From: Accumulibacter sp003538495
GTDB lineage: Bacteria; Pseudomonadota; Gammaproteobacteria; Burkholderiales; Rhodocyclaceae
Assembly (NCBI RefSeq): GCF_029255145.1
Contig: NZ_JAPUVQ010000050.1
Span: 1-64,000 of the forward strand
Direction: 5' to 3'
Length of the DNA stretch: 64,000 bases
Below the pieces are notes generated by a model, which was not told the DNA's origin, ran no database searches, and worked only from the letters and a program-made list of their open reading frames with translations. Shown one piece after another: positions 6,183-15,465 of this stretch; the first letter of the stretch is position 1, and every line of letters begins with the position of its first letter. The position numbers and the translations under genes were made by a program.

Positions 6183-8819
6183 TTAGGCTGTCGCGCTCCG
6201 CACCAGAGCGAGAATCCGTTCCCGCAGGGCGGCGTTCTGGAGTGCTAGGAACACCTCCCACTCGTCGCTCGTCATTTGCTCGATGCGCGAGTCGTCATCG
6301 TCGCCCTGGTCGTCGGCGGGGTGCTCCTGCACGGAGTACGGCAGCCACTTCTCCACCGGCTCCTCCCACTGACACGGCGCACCGGAGAAAGCGTTCCAGG
6401 CTTCCCGCGCACGCTCCACCGACACGCTCAGCATGATGCGACGCTTGTTGCCAGTGACCTTCTCCTTGCGGAACCCGAGCTTGGCAAACTCCTTCTCCAA
6501 GTCCTCGACGCTGACCGGGCGAATCTTTAGGCGCATCCCGATCCACTGGGCCAGCTTGTCCGGGTGAAGCCCGACTTCGCCAGTTTTCTTCACATGCACC
6601 ATTCGCTCGCTGTAGCCCGGATTCACCTCGTTGGGCAGCCACTCGGGTGGGAGCTGCCCCGTCCGGAACATCTCGCGGATGAAGCCACGGATAGGCCCAA
6701 GGCTCCGTGCCTGCTGCTCCTCCAGCGCCCGCGTCCGGGGAACAGCGCGGACGTTGAAGTCGCTGATGTCGTAGTTCATCAGGAAGTGCAGTAGGTTCTC
6801 GCGCCCGCCAGCCTCCAAGATACGGTTCAGTTCGCCGAAGTAGGCGGTGTCCTGCATCCGTTCGGAGCCGACATCCAGCACGAAAAACCGGCGCTCGAAC
6901 TCCCCTGCGGGTACGACCCAGGCCTCGTTCGAGGCCATGATGATGTGGAGACAGTTCCGGGCGGCCTCTGTATCGAAGCCTTTGCGCTCGATGGCGATGG
7001 TTTCCTCGGTGATGAGGGACTTGAGCGTGGATTCGTGCCTCTTGTCGCCCGCGTAGAGGGCTTCGTCACCGAACAACACGACGCAGTCGCGCAGGTGGGC
7101 GTTGAAGTTGCCTGTGACGTGGCGGGAGTCGGTGACGGGAAGGTAGTGCCGTCCGAACAGCCCACCAAACACCTTTGCAAGGAAGCCCTTGCCCGTGCCA
7201 CGTTTGCCCCGCAGGACGACGGCTACCTCGCCTGGGCAGCCCGGTTGCTGCACCGCCCGCGCCATCCAACCGAGGAGGTAGCGGTAGTGCTCTTCGTTGC
7301 CCGAGCAGACGTTATCGCGGATGTGGTCGAGGAACGGCAGGTGCTGGTTCCCGGAGACGGCATTCACTGCGAAGCCCTTCCACGTGTTGTACACGTCGGG
7401 CGGCGTGTCCTGCCCAGGAGCGAAGGCGACTCTCTCGTACTGGCGACGGTTCGGGTGGGCCAGCCACCAAGCGCCAGCAGGCTTCGTGACCGGGTTGCCC
7501 TTGGTGTCAGTGCCGAGATCTACCATGATGTTGAGGAATCGGTTCTTGAAGTCGGCGAAGCTCTGCGCCACAAGATTGACACGGCCAAGCCCTTGGTCGG
7601 CCACTTCGCTGACCACGACGCACTTGCCCCCGAAGTTTCCGACGACGGCGAACTCCTCGTTGAGCTTGCGCAGCATCGGGTTGATGGCGTCCTCATGCGC
7701 ACGCTCGATCTGACGGCGTGCGTACCTTTCCGGGCTCTTGTGCTCGACCACCGATTCGGCGATGCCGAACGATTCGTCGGTGAGAACTGAGAAAATCACT
7801 TCGTCAGGAACGCCCCGGCGCACCAACTCACACGCACAGGCGAACAGCGCCTCGGAACGGCTAGGATACTTGGTCGGGTTGTCAGGATCGTTACCCTGGA
7901 CAATTAGTACCTTCAGCCAGCCAGGCACGTTCCATTTGTCGAGGGCATCCACCGATTCCAGGTGTTCCACCTCACCCAGCGAGACACCAGCGAGAGCTGC
8001 GCTAGGCGCCCGCAAAGTCGCGGGCGCGGCAGCGCCCTGGGCCGGAGCCTGCTGGAAGCTCTCTAGCCCATAGACGCGCTCGGGGTGCAGCTCCACGACG
8101 GTGGCTGGGGCGGCGGTGCGGCCTTTTGCTCGCTTCTTGGCGTCCGGATTGTTGATGCTGCCCGGCAGCCGAAGGATACGATCCACGTTGTGGCAGTTGT
8201 CGGCTTCGCCGAATACGTCCTGAATCCAGCGGGTGTAACGCTCGGCCTCTGCCGCCTGGGCCTCGGAGCCGTCCAGCAGTATCGGCTCGCGCAGCGCCCA
8301 CAGCGCCTGGGCACCAGCGCCCGAGCTGATGATCGCGGTGGGTGGCGGAAGCTCCTTCGGTAGGCCTTGCGTCAGGCGGCTGATGATGCGCTGGCGCTCC
8401 TCGCCCACGTTTTCCCCGGCACGCGGATCAATATCGACGTGAAGGAAGCTGACGGCGGCAACGTCTGACTTGGCTGCCTTCGTTTCTAGCCCCTGGCGGG
8501 TGGGGTTGAGGTGGTAATAGACATTCTGCGACGACAGGCCATCGAGCCACTGGCCGAGTTCAGCCTCTTCCCCAAGCGAGAAAGACTTAAAGCGGAAGCC
8601 GTTCCGTTCGGGATGCTTGGCAGCCAGCAACCACGGACCAGCCGGGCGGAGCCATCGCAGGAAACTGACAGCGGAAGCGGTGTCGATGATTGCCGGGGCC
8701 GAACTGGCAGCCGAGAATTTGCCCTGAGGTGACCCGCCCTCGTTGCTTCCGTAAGCCCCGTTCGTCGATTCAGAGGTGTCTCGGCGCTCGGGGCTTTCGT
8801 TTTTCCTGTGGTCTGTCAT
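6183..8819 (-). CDS. RepB-type primase / superfamily 3-like helicase
   Basis: The product is 878 residues. The N-terminal region holds primase-like motifs: HVDID (127-131), SSGAGAQALWAL (165-176) and DRILRLPGSINNP (213-225), as in RepB/phage-plasmid primases. The C-terminal half is a P-loop helicase of the DUF5906/P4-alpha kind: Walker A GKRGTGKG (538-545), Walker B VVLFGDEA (580-587), the sensor ASNEAW (629-634) and an arginine finger region ERRFF. It would start replication of the excised element. Its ATG overlaps the stop of the AlpA-like gene (ATGA), so the two are coupled. All core motifs look intact. Confidence 0.88.
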   Translation of the reverse strand: MTDHRKNESPERRDTSESTNGAYGSNEGGSPQGKFSAASSAPAIIDTASAVSFLRWLRPAGPWLLAAKHPERNGFRFKSFSLGEEAELGQWLDGLSSQNVYYHLNPTRQGLETKAAKSDVAAVSFLHVDIDPRAGENVGEERQRIISRLTQGLPKELPPPTAIISSGAGAQALWALREPILLDGSEAQAAEAERYTRWIQDVFGEADNCHNVDRILRLPGSINNPDAKKRAKGRTAAPATVVELHPERVYGLESFQQAPAQGAAAPATLRAPSAALAGVSLGEVEHLESVDALDKWNVPGWLKVLIVQGNDPDNPTKYPSRSEALFACACELVRRGVPDEVIFSVLTDESFGIAESVVEHKSPERYARRQIERAHEDAINPMLRKLNEEFAVVGNFGGKCVVVSEVADQGLGRVNLVAQSFADFKNRFLNIMVDLGTDTKGNPVTKPAGAWWLAHPNRRQYERVAFAPGQDTPPDVYNTWKGFAVNAVSGNQHLPFLDHIRDNVCSGNEEHYRYLLGWMARAVQQPGCPGEVAVVLRGKRGTGKGFLAKVFGGLFGRHYLPVTDSRHVTGNFNAHLRDCVVLFGDEALYAGDKRHESTLKSLITEETIAIERKGFDTEAARNCLHIIMASNEAWVVPAGEFERRFFVLDVGSERMQDTAYFGELNRILEAGGRENLLHFLMNYDISDFNVRAVPRTRALEEQQARSLGPIRGFIREMFRTGQLPPEWLPNEVNPGYSERMVHVKKTGEVGLHPDKLAQWIGMRLKIRPVSVEDLEKEFAKLGFRKEKVTGNKRRIMLSVSVERAREAWNAFSGAPCQWEEPVEKWLPYSVQEHPADDQGDDDDSRIEQMTSDEWEVFLALQNAALRERILALVRSATA

Positions 8820-9067
8820 ACGCCACCCCCTTTCGTTTCCACGCGGGGCAGCGACTCGACAAAAGTATCCAGTTCCCGAACGTCGTATAGGACGACCGAA
8901 CCGAACTTCCGGTACGGCGGGCCTTTCTTCACTTCGCGCAGGCGGGCCAGATGCGGGATGGAAACGCCCAGGTATTCAGCGGCTTCCTTTGCACGGAGCC
9001 ACCGCTTGGGCATTTGGAAAGAGATGGAATCAGCTAGATTAGTGTCTTGGGCAGGGGTGTGGGACAT
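8816..9067 (-). CDS. AlpA-like MerR-type HTH regulator / excisionase
   Basis: The product is 83 residues from the ATG at 9067 (GGAG eight bases upstream; a longer in-frame start at 9094 lacks one). The core RAKEAAEYLGVSIPHLARLRE with the following GPPYRKFGSVVLYDVRELDTFVES is the standard HTH_17/AlpA fold of P4 AlpA and PICI regulators. These switch on element genes, the integrase or excision. It is the first gene of the primase operon and lies next to a 450-bp regulatory region. Confidence 0.85.
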   Translation of the reverse strand: MSHTPAQDTNLADSISFQMPKRWLRAKEAAEYLGVSIPHLARLREVKKGPPYRKFGSVVLYDVRELDTFVESLPRVETKGGGV

Positions 9068-9515
9068 GGCAGTCTCCGAATCTGGTGAAGCCAATTCGGA
9101 AGCGCCCAGGACACTGCGGGCCGTGCAGAGAACCGGACTCGGCGGGAATTCGGTTCGCTTATTAGCTGCGGACTGCCACCGCTACGCGAGAAACCTTCCG
9201 TTGGCTTCCCTGGTTCGTCCTGTCGATTCAGGCACGCTCTCGCTAACGGCACCAATTATCTGGCATCTACGCTCCCAGCCGCAACAGGACAACAGTTCCT
9301 CCTGACACCGGCCAGTGCCATTCCTGAGATGTCATGAGAAAGGCACGCGGTCGGTCTCGCGGTGCGCGCACTGCCAAGGAAGCGCCAGCTGCCCGCCAGA
9401 CTATGCCGGAGCGGTAACGCGGCGTTACCCGGTCATGCACTCGGCTTTCTGCGCTAGACGGGATTCCCCGTGGCCCATATCATGCATGCTGAATCAATTG
9501 CTTGGAGGCATGGAT
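9068..9515. promoter_or_regulatory. Regulatory gap between alpA-like and nuclease genes
   Basis: These 448 bases separate divergent genes. The perfect inverted repeat TCCGAAT (9075-9081) / ATTCGGA (9094-9100) lies directly before the alpA-like start. A second site with AACCG and CGGTT about 20 bases apart lies at 9131-9155. They share AATTCGG and could be operators. No clear gene is seen; the nuclease ORF stays open to 9315 but without a good start. Confidence 0.45.
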
Positions 9516-10385
9516 GTGCTTGCATGGGGCTCTATAACTACTAACAACGCATTGAATGCGCTGACTTCTGCACTGCAACGGCTTTGTGGTGTGCAGGTAA
9601 ACTATCTTCAGCTTCCGGCTGACCTCGCCTTGCAGATCGAACCATCTCAGGTGGGAACAATTGTCGGAACCTTGACGGACCTTCTTCTGCCGCGTATCGC
9701 ACTTGAGCAGGGGATTGGCCTAACGAAGGCGGCGGGAATTCTGGGTGACCGGGAGGACTACCCTGATTTCGAGCATAACTCAGGGTATCGAATTGAGTTA
9801 AAGGGAGCCTTCCGGGACAACCCCCATGTGCCGATGAAGAGGCCGCCAACACCCAGAGAGCCGTCAGCACGCCTCACTCAGAAAGTTACCGTTAAGAATG
9901 TCGATCCAGACAGGGATGCCTTACTGATACTGGTCTACGAGTTGCGACCGACGTGGAATGACCCTTCCCTTCTTTCGCCAACCATTGTTGATCTCGGGTT
10001 ATTCCCAGTCATCGAGTGCATAAATGCGCGTGACCATCGCATGATAAGTGGCGGTGGCCGGTGGTTTGGTAACTATGAGACACCCACAATCCTCAGCAAG
10101 GCGGGAAAGAGGGCTGTCGTCGGCGGGGTGTCTTTGAACTCAAATGGGTACGGTCGGAAGGAAAGTGAAGGCTATCACTTCAACGAAGATACCAACTTTG
10201 GAAAGCTGAAGCGCATACCATATCGCCCGCTCCAGGAGTTTCTGAAGCGGGCGGGTTGTCAATTTTCAGCTACAGGCAGTTATCCAGTGCCGTGGTCAAT
10301 GTCGAAGCAGGACCAAGAGTTCGCGCTGGCCCTCGATATGACGGCGGAGAACGGTGGTGATTCTCTCGCAGATCCCAGCATCTAG
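9516..10385 (+). CDS. Putative PD-(D/E)XK restriction endonuclease
   Basis: The product is 289 residues from a GTG at 9516 with GGAGG seven bases before it; ATGs at 9486 and 9510 are alternatives with worse ribosome sites. Pro83-Asp84 followed by Glu94-Leu-Lys96 (YPDFE...RIELKG) matches the PD-(D/E)XK nuclease signature with normal spacing. No helicase motifs are present. It faces the S and M genes and its 3' end overlaps that of the S gene by 90 bases. Base composition is more A+T-rich than the chromosome. It probably cuts DNA not protected by the adjacent methylase; this is inferred from motif and context. Confidence 0.65.
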   Translation: MLAWGSITTNNALNALTSALQRLCGVQVNYLQLPADLALQIEPSQVGTIVGTLTDLLLPRIALEQGIGLTKAAGILGDREDYPDFEHNSGYRIELKGAFRDNPHVPMKRPPTPREPSARLTQKVTVKNVDPDRDALLILVYELRPTWNDPSLLSPTIVDLGLFPVIECINARDHRMISGGGRWFGNYETPTILSKAGKRAVVGGVSLNSNGYGRKESEGYHFNEDTNFGKLKRIPYRPLQEFLKRAGCQFSATGSYPVPWSMSKQDQEFALALDMTAENGGDSLADPSI

Positions 10386-10925
10386 GTAGCGCTCTCCTAC
10401 CGGCGAGTTGAGCAGGAGATCAACGCTGATGCGCGGGTGGTGCCCACCTGTCGCGGCGGCAGAAAGCATTTCCTGTATGGGCTCGCTCAGCAACCATGCG
10501 ACCAGTCCGGCAACACTTCTGCCTTCCTCAAGCGAGCGCAAGACGAAGAACTCTGTCGAGCAGTAGAGCTGGTCAACTCCAAGAAGATCGCACGTGCCGG
10601 GCGGAATAAACGTAACTTGCCGGAGATAGGGGCGGAGGCGTGAAATGATTACGTCCCCGTCCCTAACAATCTTTTTATTACTTGTGCGTCCGGAGATCGG
10701 ATCGCCAAGGATCGTAATGTCCAGCAATCCTTCTCGAGCATTCCCTGTGTCGAGCACAAATCGGGCGTCTTCCGGAGGCACCTGCGTCTGAGTGACGGAC
10801 TGCACAATCTCGCTTAAGAGTTTGCCGTCCGCAAGCTGGCTTGCGGTCTCGCTGGCCAGCCAGTGCTCTGGTGAGAGGCTGAAGTCAGCACCTGTTTCTG
10901 AGAACGATCGAGTTATCCAGCGCAC
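10296..10925 (-). CDS. Half-size HsdS-like specificity subunit
   Basis: The product is 209 residues, about half a type I HsdS, with one target recognition domain. Typical motifs are DVIISRLRPYLRQV (about 93-106), the strand with STEFFVLRS (about 123-131) and the end region ATGGHHPRISVDLLLNSPVG. It starts with GTG (AGGAG six bases before), overlapping the methylase gene by 13 bases. It should give sequence specificity to the methylase, perhaps as a dimer. Its 3' end overlaps the convergent nuclease gene by 90 bases. Confidence 0.78.
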   Translation of the reverse strand: MRWITRSFSETGADFSLSPEHWLASETASQLADGKLLSEIVQSVTQTQVPPEDARFVLDTGNAREGLLDITILGDPISGRTSNKKIVRDGDVIISRLRPYLRQVTFIPPGTCDLLGVDQLYCSTEFFVLRSLEEGRSVAGLVAWLLSEPIQEMLSAAATGGHHPRISVDLLLNSPVGERYLDAGICERITTVLRRHIEGQRELLVLLRH

Positions 10926-12118
10926 ATTACGCTCCTAATACGGGGGGCAATCTCATCAAGGTCATGGTTGAGTGAGCGGTACGCCGGTGCGTCAGGATCG
11001 GCATCGGGTCGGTAGTTCGGTGAGCCGTTACTAGATTTGCCTGCCGCATCCGAGCGGAAGAAGTGAACCTCGGACTTATAGGGGGAGAGAGAGGGGGCTT
11101 GCTTGACTGCGAAGATGACTGCTGCCTTTTGCGTGGTGTAGGGCAAAAAGGTGTAACGGTGGAGGCTTACTACCGCTCGGATTTCACTGTTCTTGCCCAA
11201 CCAAAGGCGGACATCACGAAAGACTCGGCTACTCACCTTGTTGTCGGGGAGGACAATGGCAAGCCGCCCTCCAACTTTAAGCAGCCGGATGCATCGTTCT
11301 ATAAATAGAACGTCACGCTCGAGACGCTTCCCTGAAACCCTCGCAACATCATAGGCGGTGGCAAACGTCTCTGCCGCGACATCGCCTGCAAATGGGGGGT
11401 TGGTCAAAATAACATCGAAGCCTGGGGAATCTGGTCCCATGAGAGCTTCAATCGTGTCGCCCGTTTCGCTCAAGAGCGTTCGTTCTGGTAATTGCAGGCT
11501 ATCCACCTGCTCAATGTGGATGGCTCCCTTAGTGCCGATGAGTGACACAACTTTAGCGACTTGGCAGGCTCGATGTGAGTAGTCGAAACCATAAAGGCTA
11601 GCCGCCTTACCGTACTTCTCGATGCCGTAGCTGTGTGCAGATTTGAGAAATGCAGCGCTGCCGCAAGCTGGGTCGCAAACCAGTTCGCCCGGCTTGGGAT
11701 CAACTGCTTCGACACACATGTCGATGACGTGGCGGGGGGTGAAATACTGCCCCTTGTCAGCTTTGTAGGAACGGCTTGTTAGCTGCTCGAAGGCTTGGTC
11801 CAGAGCGGTGAAATCCTGCCCTCGGATACTAGTCGTACCGAAGACCCTGCGGACTTCATCAAAGATGCTCTCAGGGGTCTGAAGCTCTAATACACCATCG
11901 AGAATAAACGCGATTTCTGGGCCATGTTCAGTAAGGAGCTGGTCGCAGCTTGCTTTGTCAGGCAGGTCCCTCTGCCCGTTTCCTTCTGCAAAATACTTAG
12001 CCAGGATCAGCCTGATGATTTCGTAGAACTCATCCACCCCGCTGTTGGCCATGATGATCTCCTGCATCCGGCGGATGCGGGAGACGAAATCTATCCCGAA
12101 TTGATGTCTTTTTGCCAT
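10913..12118 (-). CDS. Type I-like N6-adenine DNA methyltransferase (HsdM family)
   Basis: The product is 401 residues. A short helical N-terminal region precedes QYFTPRHVI (124-132), the SAM-binding motif DPACGSAAFL (149-158) and the catalytic NPPF (240-243), all typical of N6_Mtase/HsdM. It is shorter than many HsdM proteins (about 500). It is coupled to the S gene downstream. No HsdR motor subunit is present nearby. The 12-bp palindrome TGACCTAGGTCA lies upstream of the start. Confidence 0.92.
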   Translation of the reverse strand: MAKRHQFGIDFVSRIRRMQEIIMANSGVDEFYEIIRLILAKYFAEGNGQRDLPDKASCDQLLTEHGPEIAFILDGVLELQTPESIFDEVRRVFGTTSIRGQDFTALDQAFEQLTSRSYKADKGQYFTPRHVIDMCVEAVDPKPGELVCDPACGSAAFLKSAHSYGIEKYGKAASLYGFDYSHRACQVAKVVSLIGTKGAIHIEQVDSLQLPERTLLSETGDTIEALMGPDSPGFDVILTNPPFAGDVAAETFATAYDVARVSGKRLERDVLFIERCIRLLKVGGRLAIVLPDNKVSSRVFRDVRLWLGKNSEIRAVVSLHRYTFLPYTTQKAAVIFAVKQAPSLSPYKSEVHFFRSDAAGKSSNGSPNYRPDADPDAPAYRSLNHDLDEIAPRIRSVMCAG

Positions 12119-12143
12119 GTGACGAGTGACAATCGTGTTGTTG

Positions 12144-12155
12144 TGACCTAGGTCA
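12144..12155. promoter_or_regulatory. Palindrome TGACCTAGGTCA upstream of the methylase
   Basis: This perfect 12-bp palindrome lies 26 bases before the methylase start, in the 138-bp gap between the integrase and methylase genes. It could be an operator for control of methylase expression. No dedicated controller gene is seen. Confidence 0.45.
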
Positions 12156-12256
12156 TTATTATGGGGTGAACTTCAGAAGGCAATAGTTAAGTCCGATTGG
12201 GGTGGCGAAAGACGATCTCTCTACCCCCTTATGGTTCCCTGGGTGCCCCTGGGCTG

Positions 12257-13522
12257 TTACGCAACAGCCCGCCTAGGGAGAGCTAGAACGTTCCCGTGAA
12301 TCTGGCCCAGGAGGTAGGCTGTAACGCGCTCCTGCGCCTCCCGTAGGGTTACTCCAAGCGCCGAGCCGTGGATGTATCCGCCCGTCACCCCCGGAAGTTG
12401 GTGATTCAGCAGGAGCTTGATGGCGAACGGGTCCAGCCCAGCGGCGGTAGCCGCCGTGGCGAAGGAGTGCCGCAGCGCGTGCGGATTCACCAACCCTTGG
12501 TTCGCTTTCAGCCCCTGGGTGATGTATCCAGTCGCCGAGGTGTGCGACGGGAAGAGCCACGGGTAGTCCTTGCCGAATATTTCGCAGTTTTCCTTCGCCC
12601 GGTTGCGCAGCATCTCGACGAGGAACCCGGACAGCGGCAGGTCGAATGCCCGCTTCGGCCCGCCCTTCGGATTGGGCACATGGAGAAAACCCTTCTCAAG
12701 GTTCAGGTGCTCGATGCGGGCCTCGCTGGTGGCACCTCTGCGCATCCCCGTGAAGGCGAGGAACAGATACCAGTCTCGTGTGACCGGGTTGCGGAGTTCA
12801 TGGACGGTTGCCCAGAAGGCGGGCCAGTCGGTGATGATGACGTCTCGGCGCTTCTCGTCGTTGAAATCGACCGCATCGGTCGGCGGCGGGGGGAGGTCGC
12901 GCAGCTTCCGGCGAGCGTGCCGATAGACAGCCCGGACGAGGCGCATCGTCTGGTTGGCAGCCACGGGGCCGTTCTTCTTGGTGATGTGGCGGTGCCGTTC
13001 ATCAACGCCCAGGGTGTCGTCGCCGAGTTCCTTTAGTGGTCGGTCGGCCCAGTCCTTCAGGTAACGCTCAAACAGGTTGCGGTAGCCGTCGATGGTAGAA
13101 GGTCGGCGAGCTTTGCGCTCGCAACGGTCGATGTAGGAGTCCAACGCCTGGGCAAAGGTGAATTCCTTCTTCGGAGCTTCCGGCACGGCGGGCTTGTTCG
13201 GGTCGATGCCAGCGCGGACCTGCTCGATCACTTCCAGCGCCTTGGTCCGGACGGCCTCAATGGAAAGGAAGTCCCGTGCATCGCCCAGGCGCACACGGCG
13301 AGTTCCGAGCTTCACCCGTCGCCCTTGGGCATCCCGCTCCTGGGCGTACAGGTCGCGCTGCACGGCGTAGGTCTTGCTGGAGGCATGGACCACAACCATG
13401 AGGCCCTTTACTACGGTGTCCCGGACGGAATAGGAAAGAACCCTGCCGCGCTCGTCTCGTTCGGCCCAGGGGAGGGTATCGACAAATCGAATTGTCAGCT
13501 TCGTCGGTTTATAATTCGCCAC
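12257..13522 (-). CDS. int: Tyrosine recombinase integrase of the island
   Basis: The product is 421 residues from a GTG at 13522 (GGAG eight bases upstream; the ORF stays open to 13570). It has an N-terminal arm-binding/DUF4102-like region, a SAM-like core-binding domain (about 120-210) and a catalytic domain. Catalytic residues are visible: Arg in TGMRRG (about 261), His-x-x-Arg in HALRHSF (348-351), His in LLLNHQ (374) and Tyr in GGYIHG (383). It lies 180 bases from attR, as expected for an island integrase, and should act on the anticodon loop of tRNA-Leu(UAA). Confidence 0.95.
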   Translation of the reverse strand: MANYKPTKLTIRFVDTLPWAERDERGRVLSYSVRDTVVKGLMVVVHASSKTYAVQRDLYAQERDAQGRRVKLGTRRVRLGDARDFLSIEAVRTKALEVIEQVRAGIDPNKPAVPEAPKKEFTFAQALDSYIDRCERKARRPSTIDGYRNLFERYLKDWADRPLKELGDDTLGVDERHRHITKKNGPVAANQTMRLVRAVYRHARRKLRDLPPPPTDAVDFNDEKRRDVIITDWPAFWATVHELRNPVTRDWYLFLAFTGMRRGATSEARIEHLNLEKGFLHVPNPKGGPKRAFDLPLSGFLVEMLRNRAKENCEIFGKDYPWLFPSHTSATGYITQGLKANQGLVNPHALRHSFATAATAAGLDPFAIKLLLNHQLPGVTGGYIHGSALGVTLREAQERVTAYLLGQIHGNVLALPRRAVA

Positions 13523-13700
13523 TTTTAACGCTCCAAAGGTTTGCAGGGGCGGTGCGAACCGTTTGCGCACCGTCTTGGTTAGGGAGTAGGGATACGCCCT
13601 AATGCAAAACTCTGGAGCAAAGCGCCCGGAGCGCCAATCATTTCATGACATTTGGGAGCTTAGATGCCTCTAAATGCCCTGAAAGGACGGCAAGAGCTGA

Positions 13701-13709
13701 ACTTAAAAT
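13701..13709 (+). repeat. attR core (ACTTAAAAT)
   Basis: This is the second copy of the 9-bp repeat at 450-458. It is followed by the 3' half of the split tRNA-Leu. Confidence 0.85.
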
Positions 13710-13756
13710 CTCTCGGCTTTGCGGCTGTGCCGGTTCGACCCCGGCTCCGGGTACCA
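13709..13756 (+). pseudogene. 3' half of chromosomal tRNA-Leu(UAA)
   Basis: TCTCT (13709-13713) completes the anticodon stem of the half at 419-457. A variable arm, the T-arm GCCGG-TTCGACC-CCGGC (13729-13745), the acceptor strand TCCGGGT, discriminator A and CCA (13754-13756) follow. It lacks the 5' half and promoter and cannot be expressed as a tRNA. Confidence 0.9.
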
Positions 13757-13790
13757 TCGCTGTACCGCGAGATTCCTGCCATGGGTCCCA

Positions 13791-14261
13791 ATGATCATTT
13801 TTGACCTTGCCTGCCAGCACGACCATCGCTTCGAAGGCTGGTTCCAGTCGCGGGACGAATTCGACAGCCAGTTGTCGCGCGGCCTGGTTTGCTGTCCGGA
13901 CTGTGGCTCGCCGGTAGTTCGTCGCATCCCGTCGGCGCTCCACCTGGGCAAGCAGCTGCAGACCCCGGCGGCCGCTCCGGTCAGCGCTTCGACAGGTGCT
14001 TTGGCAAGCGTTCCGGACGCGACCGCGATCGACGCGCGTGCCGGCGCTCGGTCCGCCTATCGGCAGCTGACGGCGATGCTGCTCGCCAGGTGCGAGGACG
14101 TCGGTCCCGACTTTGCCGAAGAGGCGCGAAAGATCCACTACCTGGAGGCCCCGGACCGCGCGATTCGCGGTGAGGCCAGCGCCGAGGAATACGAAGCGCT
14201 GCGCGAGGAGGGCGTCGAGGTGCTGCGCCTGCCGCGGCTGAAGGTCGAGGATCTGCACTGA
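13791..14261 (+). CDS. DUF1178 family protein
   Basis: The product is 156 residues, the usual family length. The N-terminal MIIFDLACQHDHRFEGWF and the CPDCGS zinc-ribbon pair (35-38) mark the DUF1178 family, found widely in proteobacteria without known function. A variable Ala-rich linker is followed by the conserved C-terminal part with EEARKIHYLE and ARAIRGEA-like sequence. It begins 34 bases after the tRNA-Leu remnant, so its native promoter was probably upstream of or within the tRNA gene. Confidence 0.88.
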   Translation: MIIFDLACQHDHRFEGWFQSRDEFDSQLSRGLVCCPDCGSPVVRRIPSALHLGKQLQTPAAAPVSASTGALASVPDATAIDARAGARSAYRQLTAMLLARCEDVGPDFAEEARKIHYLEAPDRAIRGEASAEEYEALREEGVEVLRLPRLKVEDLH

Positions 14262-14346
14262 TGCGCTGGCTGAGGGCACCATCGCGGCAGCCCAGGCGCA
14301 GCCCATCGCCAGTTCCCGCGGCAAGACATTTCGAGGAGGTTTCGCC

Positions 14347-15459
<1,113 letters not shown>

Positions 15460-15465
15460 GCGGTG

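Larger units (their letters stand above)
450..13709. mobile_element. Integrated satellite-like genomic island in tRNA-Leu
   Basis: The ends are fixed by the split tRNA-Leu and the ACTTAAAAT repeat. The contents are an integrase at the right end, an AlpA-like regulator, a RepB-type primase-helicase, an iteron-rich non-coding block, a terminase-small-subunit-like protein, a RadC-like JAB protein, a replacement tRNA-Leu and a restriction-modification set. I see no capsid, tail, large terminase, lysis or conjugation genes. This fits a phage satellite (PICI or P4-like) better than a prophage or ICE. By eye the restriction-modification part (about 9.4-12.2 kb) is richer in A+T than the flanking chromosome. 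Confidence 0.85.

Noticed and set aside
10296..12118. A classical type I restriction system
   Set aside because: No HsdR helicase-nuclease is present and the S subunit is half the usual size. The neighbouring nuclease has no motor domain.
12251..12270. Hairpin GGGCTGTT-ACGC-AACAGCCC at the end of the integrase gene as a terminator
   Set aside because: It lacks a T-run on either strand and overlaps the last integrase codons, so a terminator call is not supported.
450..13709. A complete prophage
   Set aside because: No capsid, portal, tail, large terminase or lysis genes are seen. The content fits a satellite or small island.
419..13756. Trans-spliced or split tRNA processing for tRNA-Leu
   Set aside because: No bulge-helix-bulge or intron signals flank the halves. 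They are 13 kb apart with a mobile element between, and the direct repeat explains the split by integration.
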